64,000 nucleotides of DNA from Sipunculus nudus (Eukaryota; Annelida; Sipuncula; Golfingiida; Sipunculidae): contig CM049319.1 of the NCBI GenBank assembly GCA_026874595.1, positions 41,273,973 to 41,337,972 of the forward strand. Reading direction: 5' to 3'. The translations under genes and the position numbers were made by a program. Below the pieces are notes generated by a model, which was given only the letters and a program-made list of their open reading frames with translations, was not told the origin of the DNA and did no database searches. Below are positions 36,772 to 47,489 of this stretch, piece after piece; within the stretch, counting starts at the first letter, position 1, and every line of letters begins with the position of its first letter.

Positions 36772-37420
36772 TTTATTCCTAAAAGTACAAAATGTGATGT
36801 AAAGTTCAGAAAAGTATGTATCATGAACTTCTAAAGAAACTGCTAGTGTACCAACATTGTTGTGGTATATATGGTATACATGGTCTATCAGTGTGCCTCT
36901 ATCTGTTGTAGGCTTTCTTACTAATTGTTCAAATCCGATTTCCTTCATGCATACAGATAATTTATGTTAATTCTAATCATCATTAAAGTCACCCAATATA
37001 CATACTGGAAAATTCAATCGCAAAGAGGAGATAACAGAACGCAATCTTTGGCAAAAGTGCTCAAGAGTGTATGACGGTTTTCGGTACACAACAACCACAA
37101 TGGTTTTGGATTTCTGAAGTTTGAACTGCACAATTCTACATTCCAGTCTCTCACACTCGATAGTAACCTCCTCTGGTTGCAGTTTTTGTTTAAAACATGT
37201 CTAAACACCATGCAATCCTAAGTGGTTCTGTTACGATGGCACTTTATACCTATATATGTCATGCTCGTACTTCTCAAGATAAAATATCCAGATCGTGGTC
37301 ATCCGTCAAATATGTTTCGGTGAAACACATTTCATCTGTGCGTTTGAAAATCGAGGCTTGTCAATCAGTCAACAGGTATAAATTTTCGGGAGAAAAAAAC
37401 GTATATTCAGTTGACCAATA
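36772..37420 (-). pseudogene. Helentron endonuclease (EEP/AP-type) domain, broken
   Basis: After the helicase end, one frame has CFTETYL (about 37310), with the Glu of the usual ETW/ETY motif. Another has TIECERLECRIVQFKL, VVVVYRKPSYTLEHF and VCILGDFNDD (around 36977), the GDFN motif of exonuclease-endonuclease-phosphatase enzymes. After two stops the same frame continues LVRKPTTDRGTLIDHVYH and ends near 36775. The expected last motif (S-D-H) reads SELYI, so the catalytic His region is altered. In Helentrons this domain is fused to the helicase and thought to nick the target. It is inactive here. Confidence 0.75.
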
Positions 37421-37479
37421 ACGGTCCACTCTGAGTTTGGTTTCATCAGATTCAGTTCATCTGTAGGTATTTTAGTATG

Positions 37480-38640
37480 CGGCATTTCGTCCATTTCATC
37501 TTCAAGCTTCCTGTTAGTCTTTATTTCAGCAGCATCAAAATCTACGATATATAAACCCTCAAATGTTTTGACACGACTAAATGCAACATATGTTTGTCCT
37601 TTGCAAAACGCATTGCCTTTTTCATGTTCACAACAATTTTATCTACCGTCAGACTCTGGCATTTGTGAATTGTGACTGCCCATGCTAAGGTTATTGGAAA
37701 ATTGTCTTCTTGCAATCTGAGCTCCCTTTTGGTTTGCTTTATCGTATTTTGCTTCGTTTCTCTTTATAGGCGCTCCGCCAGGGTATACCTGTTTCCACTG
37801 ACTAGCAGATAGTGCAACAGATTCATCATCAAATTTCACCAAAGTCACTTGAACAGTTCAAATGACATTCATTACAACCTGTTGTACTGTTCCAATCACA
37901 CCATTGACCAGACCATCAGCCGTATCGATGTTGTATGTAAGCATGACCCTGGCACCAACTGTCAATATGAGAACCGTATGTAATCTCGCCGTTTCCGATC
38001 GCTTTTGTGATGTTGCCACCTCTTCTAGATCGACTTGCCCAGTGTTGTCAGTTTTATCATCTGATGCATGGATGTATATCAGATTCTCCTCATTCCAGTT
38101 CTTTCAATTTCTGTCATCAACGTCACAATTTGCATGCATACACATGCAAAGCATCGTCTGGATAATTCGGATGTTAACTATCGTGATTCTAGTAATGAAA
38201 TATCTGCCTTAGTATGCTTTCTGGTTCTAATGCGAAAGAGCATTTCAGCAAAAGTTCGGTCGTCTCTTTGCCGCATCACCTTGTCCAATTGTAGATGGAA
38301 ATTTTCTTTCCAAAGATTGCCTTGAAGTCTTTTGACCTGGTCCGCTCATAAACACATGACAAGGCTTTATAGGCTGCTTTAGTTTCAAAGCTAAAATAGC
38401 TTCTCTGCACTATTTCCTGTTGAAGAATACCATTTGTGCTTGTTTCTCATTTAATCCGCGTATCATCTTTCTGTATTCATCATCAGGTAAGATTTGTTTC
38501 TCGGCCTCTGCTTCATACCTGGCATTAATTTCTGAAGTGTGATCGCGCTCAGAATGTTCAATCAAATCTGCACTGGCGTCAAGATCTTGTTGATCTATAT
38601 CTCTTTCTACCTCTACTCCTCCACCTTCGTCCTGCAAATT
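37480..38640 (-). pseudogene. Helentron PIF1-family helicase, internally deleted
   Basis: LNEKQAQMVFFNRK (about 38440) and CHVFMSGPG (38336-38365) give the helicase start and the first half of Walker A. Directly after, in another frame, comes GNLWKENFHLQLDKVMRQRDD, the motif after the Walker B/DEIS part. So roughly motif I Lys through motif III is missing. The C-terminal half is recognisable: LTVGARVMLTYNIDTADG (about 37960), TIHKCQSLTVDKIVV (motif V/VI region; usual QGLT is QSLT) and KGQTYVAFSRVKTFEGLYI (about 37560). PIF1 enzymes unwind DNA 5'-3' during rolling-circle transposition. This copy lacks the ATP-binding core. Confidence 0.85.
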
Positions 38641-38669
38641 GCTATGTTAAGCACCAGGTGCAACATTTG

Positions 38670-40045
38670 CTCACGCATGTTCAGGGGGTCCAAACTGTGC
38701 ATTATTTTGGATTGCTTGCTCAATGAGTTCTACATTGTCTGTGTTTTTGGCTTCATTTTCAGCTATCAAGTCCTGTTGATGAAAGTAATGCGACGCAAAA
38801 TCAGAAAAACCGCCAAACAGATCAACATTTTCGTTACGCCATGGTAGATATAGCATCAGCTTGGCTCGATAGAAGTCTCTTGGGTATTTTTCAATACTAA
38901 ACTTGTGAAACCAAATTACTGGTAGAGGTTTTCGTTTGTACATCATAGCTCCACTTCATAGTTAGATGCAATGTCTGCTAGACAGATTATCAATGGAGTT
39001 TGGTCTCATCCAGTATTGCTCAATAAAATTGCTCTGGAAAATGATTTCTTCTTCGTCTGCTAAATCAGCCAGCTCTTTCTGTGGTTTAAGGACAGCTGCG
39101 TGCACATCCTTCGGTATTCATAAATATGACCACTCTGTTAAACTGTTTCATAGGCATAGGTAATATTCGGTTAACAACTTCTTGGGCACTTACTTCACGT
39201 TGATTCAGGAATACTGAGCTTACACGTCGAAGCATGCATTTGATCTCTTTGTACTTGCACTCTTTGCACACTTGTTTCAGCAGTTCTCCAATGCCTTTCT
39301 CGTTTTTTTTTTGTCATATAGGCAGCAATATACATAACACATGCGTATGCATCAATGATGTACATAACACATGCGTATGCATCAATGATGTACTGTCTAT
39401 GTTTGCTTGCCATGCGTTCGGGATCACTGGATTGTATGGATTTATAAATCTTTCTGCAGGTGACCTCTTTAAAACTGTCATTGTGCCTCTTTGTGATACC
39501 AATAACTGTTTGACGTAATCTTGCAGCGAAACACCGGCTTTGTCTAAAATATATTGTAGTGTGGCGTCTTTAGGCGTGTCATCATCTGACGTAACATCTT
39601 TCACTTTAAATAAAACACGAGATGCACAATCTTTCTTCCATTTTACCATCTCACCATCTGATTCTTTGGAAATGAGTGTTTCAGGGCTAGGTGATCTAGG
39701 AAAGCTGAATCTGCACGTCCCTCTCTTCTTGCAATAACTTGAGTGAGTGTGAGTTTGCAATTCTTTGACAAGCCTTTGCAGAGTTTCGTTCCTCACCACC
39801 AGGTATAGCACGTGATGTATTTGTCAACAAATGATGCAGCTACCTCGTTTGTATCAGAATCAATTTTCGGCGCATCTTTCACTCATAAATGTGTATGTGC
39901 ATGAGGAGAACCACGAGCTTGAAAGTCTATCCGAATAACGTAATCACCTATTTCGCCTAATGGTTGAGCTTTTGATTTGAGAACATCTTGAAACAAGAGT
40001 TCTAATATGTACTGGAACTGTCGTGCAGCAGTAACTGGGTTTTTT
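38670..40045 (-). pseudogene. Helentron HUH Rep nuclease domain, broken
   Basis: NPVTAARQFQYILELLF (from 40042) leads to IDFQARGSPHAHTHL, with the HxH metal motif at about 39889-39910; the next codon is TGA. KKRGTCRFSFPRSPS (about 39720) follows. Then an in-frame 30-bp duplication (39331-39390) precedes YIAAYMTK, whose Tyr pair (codons 39330-39332 and 39318-39320) fits the two catalytic tyrosines. FLNQREVSAQEVVNRILPMP (about 39200), FMNTEG and YLPWRNE (about 38830) close the domain. Rep nicks and joins single strands. Stops and frame changes exclude function. Confidence 0.85.
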
Positions 40046-40099
40046 TCTCAGCCATTGTGATCTCTCGACAAACGATAATTATTTCACAACATCATCAAT

Positions 40100-40617
40100 C
40101 AATATAGTCCCATACTGTCTCGCGATTGTCTGAATCACATCAGGCCATTGCATGTCAGCAACAGATTCTGTAAAAAAAAAAAAAAAAAAAAAAAAAACAC
40201 GTTGGTATTCCAAGTTGTCAAACCATGCCAAGAACATCATAAAATACAGTCCGGAAATAAACGGGAGTGCCCCTGATGTTTTTCAAGATTCTATAAGCTG
40301 GGTCTGAGTTTTCAAAACTTTTCAGCTGTTCAACAATTTTTACCATTCCTGCAGTAAGCCGTTTCCCCTGATAATGTTTTCCACTACCTCGTCTAAATAT
40401 GTAGTGTTTAATGTCACCTGTGACCTGTTTGCATTTTGTTGCATATTGTGCACTGAAAATGTAGTCAATTGATCTTGAAAACCTGCCATCAACATCAAGC
40501 AATCTTTGCATAAAATATTTTCTAGGATTCAAATGCACTGGTCGATCATCTGTTAGAGCATTGCTCCCATAAGGATACTTATCAGAATTGGATAATTCCT
40601 CAAAGTTAGGATCCCTT
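40100..40617 (-). pseudogene. Helitron-like N domain
   Basis: After an in-frame TAA at 40616-40618 the frame reads RDPNFEELSNSDKYPYGS, HLNPRKYFMQRLLDVDGRF, SIDYIFSAQYATKC and GTPVYFRTVFYDVLGMV, then TTWNTNVFF, an A27 run on the plus strand (40171-40197) and TESVADMQWPDVIQTIARQYG. This is the usual Helitron-like N order just before Rep, ending in the ADMxWPD signature. Confidence 0.85.
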
Positions 40618-41400
40618 TAAAGTGGCATTGGTTTAGCTCCATCACCTGGTGCAACACAGATTATTTGGTTGAGCAATTCAGGATCTTCTTGCATCATACT
40701 TGTTTCATATGGTAGCCCACGCACTTTAGATGCTTCTTCAAACGCGTATTCATCCTTTTCTGTGAAATCTTCATAGTCTTCAAAACATGATACGTTTCCT
40801 TCAGCGTTAGGAATCGCTTTTTGTGTGCAATCAACACTTTCATGATCGTCTTGGCAAACAACATGTACATTCATTTCAACAGATGTTGCGGTGCATAGGT
40901 TAAATATCACATAATGGGATTGCCCCAGAAGTCCTAGATCAAATTCTTTTGTTCGAGTATTTTCAAGCCTTGGCCGTATTGTGTAAACCATTAGGGCACT
41001 TGTTGAAAGAACATTAACCTTTACAGAATTCATGTCCGCGAAAGCTTGCAACACTACATGATCATCTGAACATATGTTTCTGAGGTCGTCTATGTATCTT
41101 ATCCCTGGATTTCTCTCTTAGTCTCCCTATCTGTTATTTGATTAACGAGTATATCTTCAGCAGTGGGCTGTTCCGTCTCAGCATTTTCAAGTTCATCACT
41201 AACCATTCTTGTTGCAACAGAATCGATGTAATCTTCCTTGTTTTCATTCATATAGTCAGCCAATTGATTGCGCAAAAGAACGTTTGTATCTGTTATACCC
41301 AATCTCTCAAGATGGTACTAACATGCGTAAAACATACAATTTTCATCCCTTGGAACATCAACAACATTAATTTTACTTCGACTTGCCATGAAGAAAAAAA
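40617..41400 (-). pseudogene. OTU-type cysteine protease-like domain within the Helentron
   Basis: VDVPRDENCMFYACVNHLE (about 41315-41370) resembles the OTU active-site start D-G-N-C-L-F, with Glu in place of Gly. Then come LLRNQLADYMNENKEDYI, IDDLR near 41090, VVLQAFADM and LGLLGQSHYVIFNLC (about 40905-40950) with the His of the G-x-HY motif. The spacing from Cys to His fits an OTU domain. OTU domains in Helentrons are known; their role is unclear. A frame change and a stop lie near 41335. An acidic tail (CFEDYEDFTEKDEYAFEEA) leads to the Helitron-like N domain. Confidence 0.75.
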
Positions 41401-41599
41401 TTTTCATAGTCATTTTGATGATCACCAACGCCAGTCACAGCAACTTCTGTCTGCCTTTGTTTTTTCCCATAATCATTTCCTTTTCTATTATTTATTTTCG
41501 TGTCAGTTTATTTGTATACTTCAATTGAAACTTTTCCACTTGAACAGTAATTTTTGTCTGTTCGTGACACTTCTTCCCAAATATAATTTAGCGAACCTT

Positions 41600-42060
41600 T
41601 AAGATAATTTTCATTAATTTCAATACTAGCATAATGTGGATTTTCTTTTTTCTCAGAACATCCATCACCATATCCGGCCTAACAGAGTCATACATGTGGT
41701 GAGAAGTGTGTTTAAAACTTTGCTTTAATTTCAATATAACAACTTGCGACTCTGAAGGTAGTCTTGGAAGTACACCACATATTACATCAAGTTTAGCTGT
41801 GACATTAACTGCTGGTCCATGAATTCCATGTTGTTTCCCTTTTGGTAATCCTACATTTTCATGAAAGCTATTTTCTGACAAACAAGTCTCAGTTCAAGCA
41901 CATTCAGATCTCGAAGTTCGTCGGATGGGTCTGACAAAGTCAAATTATTTGCTTTGGACTGTGCAGGCAATTTTCCTCTATTTAATGTCAAGTGGCATGT
42001 TCTGCATATCCATTCTTCTGAAATGCCAGTACACTTTGCAACAACGACTTCGACACTTTA
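41600..42060 (-). pseudogene. Helentron N-terminal zinc-binding region
   Basis: SVEVVVAKCTGISEEW, then WICRTCHLTLNRGKLP, LNVLELRLVCQKIAFMKM, a frameshift near 41870, LPKGKQHGIHGPAVNV, VLPRLPSESQVVILKLK and HHMYDSVRPDMVMDVL. These are the conserved stretch upstream of the Helitron-like N domain (Cys-x-x-Cys-His zinc ligands, GPAVNV, LPRLP, Y..VRP). Two stops (TGA TAA) separate it in frame from the basic region before it. Confidence 0.8.
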
Positions 42061-42580
42061 TCATACATCTCTTTTTTTCAGATGCACGTCATACCTTCTG
42101 ACGCACACGTAATTAGCAGAATCACGTAATTTTTCTAAGAATTCTGAAATAACGACTTCAGTTTCATGAACAGTATTACGGCATTGATCTCGGATCTTTC
42201 TGCTGAAACATGCAGCTTCGCACAATCTCTTTTGACTTTCTAGTTTTGTTTTTTGCACCCTAAATTTCTTTGTACGAGTTGAGTCTAAGTCGTCTTTTTC
42301 TTTTTTCCTCTCATGTTTCAGATTCTCGCAATTCACGCCGTCTTTCTCTTTGCTCACAGTCTCTTTTGCTTTTCGTCAGGCATTTTCTTAATCAAGTATT
42401 TTTTCCTGTCTTTCCCTTTGCTCACAGAGTCTCTGTTGCTTTTCGTCAATGGTTTCTGAATAAAGTACTTTTTCCTGTCTCCGCCTTTTTTTCACAAAGT
42501 CTCTTCTGCTTATCCTCAGGGGTTTCTGATTATACTTACTTTCAGTAGAATCAACAAAGCACAGATTTAGCAAGTTCTGT
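42061..42580 (-). pseudogene. Basic, repetitive N-terminus of the Helentron protein
   Basis: Lys/Arg/Glu-rich, probably coiled: EKQQRLCEQRERQEK, KHERKKEKDDLDSTRTKKF, then CEAACFSRKIRDQC and SANYVCVRRYD. The DNA has about 75-bp near-repeats (TTTCCTGTCTTTCCCTTTGC and GTTGCTTTTCGTCA phrases on plus), so the charged segment arose by repetition. Start codon not determinable. Confidence 0.65.
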
Positions 42581-42599
42581 TCAAGTTTGTTATAGTTTG

Positions 42600-42745
42600 T
42601 TCTAAAACAGATCTGTGCCCCGACTCGGGCGACCTCTTTCAGATCTGTTCAAAGTATGTACCCCCACTCCGGCGACCTTGTTTGTTCAAGTAAGTTCTGG
42701 AACAGATCTGTGCCCCGACTCGGGCTAACTATTATCTTCACCCGT
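42600..42745. repeat. Short tandem CCCCGACTCGGGCGACC repeats beside the Helentron 5' end
   Basis: CCCCGACTCGGGCGACC, CCCCCACTCCGGCGACC and CCCCGACTCGGGCTAAC, each preceded by ACAGATCTGT or AAGTATGTA phrases and GTTCTG/GTTCAAG. Position suggests Helentron 5' subterminal repeats or promoter. Confidence 0.6.
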
Positions 42746-44140
42746 AATACGGGCCGTCGGTTGGTTGATCTCTTGCTCTAATACTAAGATCTGGCTGAAA
42801 AATAAAATAAAGTCAGTATTTATTTCAGCATGACGGTGGCAATCTGGTATCATTCTACAACATATAAATAAAATATGCAGACTTGGAATTGTGAATGTAC
42901 GTTTTACTGGTCTATGTAAAACGAATTTCTCCATATATTATGAATTCTGTTATTCAATTTCATATCAATTTTTACTGACTTAATAGAAAAAAATCGATAT
43001 TTTTTTAAAAAGTCAATAGTCAAACGGTCCTACAGAATATTATTTCTGTATTTCTAGAAAAGGGCGTTTCTGAGAGATAGTTTGGTTCAAACTGTTTCAT
43101 ATAAAACGTTTACCGTGTACCTAAAATTCAAAATACGTGGAATTTTGCTAGGTGTTTTTAAGGGTAGGACACCTATTAATTTCTCCACAGAATAACATGC
43201 AGACCGAAATACAAATTTGGGGTTAACTCAATGAATCTATTCATCACAAAAGTGAAGTTAAATAATGATTGTTTCAGCACGTAATAGAGAAAATAGTGAA
43301 TTTTCCTTATTTTCAAGAATTTTTGCATAGTGCCATGGAATAAGGGGGGGGGGGGGGTATCACAATTTATTAGTGATACTATGCTATTTTCTAAATTTGT
43401 AAACTGTAACAAGACGTGTACATTATGACTGAAATGCAGAATTAAAATAACTACACGAAAATTAGGTGGGATCACCAGTCTTGCATAATTTGTCACACTA
43501 TCAAAGATTGGTCGCCGGGTCAGACTTCAGACAGAGGCCTGAAGTCATTGTTGAAGAATTTTGTTCCCAACGTTAAGCGCAATGTAACAATTGTCAGGCA
43601 CCATTGATTGAAAGGATTTCCTCGACAATCAACATTGTGAAGCAGCGACCTTACATTTCTATTGTTGCAGAAAAAGAAAAAAAATTATATACTGTCATAT
43701 TATATTTATAATCAAACCTTGTACCAAATGTACTACACAAAACTAGACTTAGACGATTCTGCACTAAGACGGTTTTACCATATACAGCACGCCATTATGC
43801 AGCAGGTACAATAGTAATAAAACAGCGGGTCATAAACCTAGATATCAGTATCATGGACAAGTATCAAGGAAAAAATTGGTAAACTTAGCTAACGATCACC
43901 TCAAGGTCATTAACTCTAACAATATGAACGAACAAAATGACTTCTGTACATCGTAAACAATTAAATAAGAAAGAGAACATGTAACAACGGTTTTCGAGAA
44001 TTTTTAACGAGTAGACTAATTTTGTTCACACTTAGATAAATTACTACAATATATTGTTGACTAACACATAATTTCTGCTTTATCAATGTTAAACAACTCT
44101 TGTATTTCATATGTCAACCAAAATATTACATTTGTTAAAA
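42746..44140. other. AT-rich, no supportable gene
   Basis: Contains G13 at about 43346-43358. Short ORFs only. Confidence 0.5.
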
Positions 44141-44141
44141 A

Positions 44142-44181
44142 CGCGCGCGCGCACACACACACACACACACACATATATATA
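44142..44181. repeat. (CG)n(CA)n(TA)n compound microsatellite
   Basis: CGCGCGCGCG, then CACACACA, then ATATATATA; alternating purine-pyrimidine throughout and so Z-DNA-prone. Confidence 0.9.
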
Positions 44182-44642
44182 CAGACCGAATCAACAAAAT
44201 ATACAAACACTAACATGTTCAAAGAATAACTGCAAAAGAAAATCCCTACCAAAAGAAACTAAATTGAAATTCAAACTTTCAAGCCATTATTCATCTTACA
44301 TAAAGCCTATATTTATGATACCTACACTTTTTAAAATCAACATATCCGAAGCCGTATATATACAGAGGACTACAAATCATAATAAATGTCCAAATATACA
44401 TCTCTAAACATATGCTGAAAATTATTATATGTAATCAAGACAACACTACCCTATGTTTCTCTATACTATTTATAAAAATCAAAATGTTACAAACGTATAG
44501 ATTAATACAAACAAATTGCAATAAACAATCCCTCACATGTTCAAACATGCAAACATAGAAAATTCCTTTATTGAAAAACTAAAAAGAAACAATACATCGA
44601 CCTCGTAATCAGTTAATACTCCTATCCAAATATATATGTCTC

Positions 44643-44815
44643 AGGACAAACTCCGATCCAGCAGAATCGTCGATCTTACTAGGACAAAGTCCGATCGGAC
44701 TTTCTACTAGGAGAATCTCCGATCAGACTTTCTGCTAGTACGATCGGCAATTCTACTAGGACAAACTCCGATCATAGCTTCTACTAGGACAAACTCTGAT
44801 CAACCAGAGACCACA
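44643..44815. repeat. ~28-bp minisatellite CTACTAGGACAAACTCCGATCA
   Basis: AGGA[CG]AA[AT][CG]TC[CT]GATC begins at about 44643, 44681, 44709, 44758 and 44786, mostly 28 bp apart, with a decayed unit near 44734. Confidence 0.8.
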
Positions 44816-45032
44816 ACATAATTAAACTTTTTACTTATTAATACTTGAAAATATATACAAGTCACAGATATACATCTAAATGTTTCATTCAAATATATTC
44901 ATACAATTTTATTTGATAAAAAAATTACAAATATAAGCACAAGCACATGTAAGCACAAACTGTTGTTTATATGTAAAATTCCTGGATGTTGATCTAAAAT
45001 ATTTCATTCACATCCTGTCTTAAATTCATAGC

Positions 45033-47310
45033 AAACAAGGCCTACAGGCCTAATGCGAACCTGTGCATTGGGAAATACACCAGGTATAATGCTTCAATGC
45101 TGGACCATTACTTTCCATGTATATGAACTATGCAGGGACTAAACATTTTGAATAAGAAACAATTACACAAACATCACTGCTGAAATTCTGGCATAGGTGC
45201 ACACAACACTAAAAAGATTGTAGCTGGCACAACCAGTCTTGTATACAACAAAGCTATCAGAGATATATACATAAGCCCGATTTCAGACTGATATATCAAA
45301 CCCCTCCTGAGAAAAACGTGTGCAAAGGTCATGGTAGGTGGCGACACCTGTCTTGTGAGCGAGAAAGCCATCAAAGACACATAGACAGGTCAAAATATTA
45401 GGCCAATACATCAAACTTACCTTGAGTCTGATGCATGGGGCTGACCAGGCTTAGGTGAGAAAGGCTGTTGCCCCGAGTGAACTGTGACAAATTGCTTGCT
45501 CAGACTACTGCACTGAGTGAACTCATGACCTGCATCTGGCTAGACTGAGTGAACTTTTGACCTGTACCTGGCTGCACTGAGTGAACTCTTGACCTGTTGC
45601 ATAATCTGACACAGTTGGCAGTCTGCCAAAGCTATAAATAGATCCAGACTGACCTCTAGCATGTTGCCAAATCTGAAATAGTAGCCACACCATTGCATAA
45701 GCTCATGCAGGGGCCCTGGTGGATTGACACCCATGAAGTGATCACATTGTGCCCATGAGGTGTTCACATGTCACCCATGAGGTGATCACATGCCATGTGC
45801 TTGGCTGCACTGATTGAACTCTTGACCTATACCTGGCTGCACTGAATTAACTCTTGATCTGTTCCCAAATCTGAAACAGTTGGCAGTTTCTCATCCTATT
45901 TAAAGATACAGATTCAATCTTGGCCTGTTGGTATATCTGTTTACACATACTGAAAGACTTTGGTTAAAATTTCTTTTTTCAAGCCGACATATTCATAAAC
46001 TTTTTATCAAAATATCTAGAATTATAAAAGATGCAGTACTTTCATTGTTAAAGGTCCAATAGTTCTGCCAAAAATCATTCTAGTAAACTTGAACAAAGGC
46101 CACCTAAGAATAATTTTTGTGCAATGTTACAGATGATATAATTGAAATAATAATTTTGTAGAAGAACACTATTGCAGTCAGTTTGAAAAAAGGCATAATA
46201 ATGGCCATAAGACCAACTTAAGCTTTTCACAACTCAACCAAAAAACAACAAACTAAGTATATTCTGATATGATTGAAAGAACCATGTCCTAGGATAATTC
46301 TTTTGAAAAATTGAACAATTCAACTTGACAGTTTCATCATTAAGCTGAAAGAGGCTAAAATTATGAGGTTTTTTGCCCATAAAAAACAGGTCAATGTAGG
46401 TGGCACCACTAAATCTACAACTTCAAATAGGAGTCATGTGACCAACATTTGCACAATACCTGGTAATGCTAGCTTCTGTCCTTTCTGAGAGTACTATGTC
46501 AGTATGCTTACTTGGCCGAATGACTGTTCAAATTTGTGTAACTCCACTAAAATTCATCAAATGCAAACCATTTGAACAAACTTGAGAGGGCTTGCCTCTG
46601 GGATCATTTATGTAAAATATTTAACAATTTGGCTGGACCATCTATAAGAAGACGACTTTTAAAATATTGTCAGCTTTTTCCTTATAAAATCTAAGTAAAT
46701 GCAGATAGCAAAAAATAAGCTGAATCCCAAAAAATTTGATATGTGACAGATTATTGCATAACATCTGGGAATGGTAGCTCCTGCTATTCCTGAGAAATTA
46801 TGGATTAATGTACAGATGACCAATGACCCCCGTACAAAAATAGGTCAATTCAGGTGGTGCGGCCAATACCTGAATTTCATATATGACTCATGTGACCAAC
46901 ACTGGCAAACAATTTGGTGATGATAGCTCCGGCTGTTTCTGAGACTGTCATTTTAGTATGCTTTTTTGGACAGATGACTAAGTTCAACTTCCTGAACAAA
47001 ATTGAGGGAGTTGGAATAAAAGATTATTTCTGTGAAATATTGAACAATTTGGCTTGAGTGTTTCGTAGGAGAAGATTTTTAAAGGTTTTTTTTTAGCTTT
47101 TTCTCTATAAAATTTAGGAAAATTTTCAGATGGCTAATATTTTGCATTAAACTTCATGATGCTAGCTCCAATCATTTTCAAAATAGTATGGGTAAATGTA
47201 CAGAAAACAAACGCCGCCACACCATCGCATTATTTCACAGGTTCACTAAAAATTAATACAGATGCATATTGAATGCAAAAATGTAATACAGATACATCTC
47301 ACTGGTCGCC
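45033..47310 (+). repeat. Family B interspersed repeat, copy 2
   Basis: Begins AACAAGGCCTACAGGCCTAATGCGAACCTGTGC and ends CACACCATCGCATTATTTCACAGGTTCAC plus AGATGCATATTGAATGCAAAAATG (first and last phrases given in part). It carries the same CACTGAGTGAACT and GTGATCACATG minisatellites as copy 1. An extra 0.8 kb (46.02-46.81 kb) contains another copy of the GTGGCACCACTAAATC-type module. No gene. Confidence 0.75.
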
Positions 47311-47489
47311 TAGTTCACAATCAGGTGTACACTTTATGTTGCAGTTTGGTGAAATTTTCAAAATCATTGCACATGCAAGTCTTTGTTGTATAAACAACCT
47401 TCCCCTAGGGGAATCAGGAAATAATTTTCAGAGCACAAACTTTAACCGGTTTGGTTTAAACAGATGACAAATACTGATGGCAAAGTTCT

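Larger units (their letters stand above)
36772..42580 (-). mobile_element. Degenerate autonomous Helentron (Helitron-class rolling-circle transposon)
   Basis: Reading down from 42580 on the minus strand, fragments in changing frames follow the Helentron order: basic N-terminus, WICxTCH zinc region, OTU-like protease, Helitron-like N domain, HUH Rep, PIF1 helicase, AP-type endonuclease. The OTU and the endonuclease fused after the helicase distinguish Helentrons from canonical plant-type Helitrons. Many stops and frameshifts, a helicase deletion, a 30-bp internal duplication and an internal A27 (40171-40197 on plus) show that it is dead. Exact termini were not determined; the tandem duplication at 35111-36680 may be part of it. 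Confidence 0.88.
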
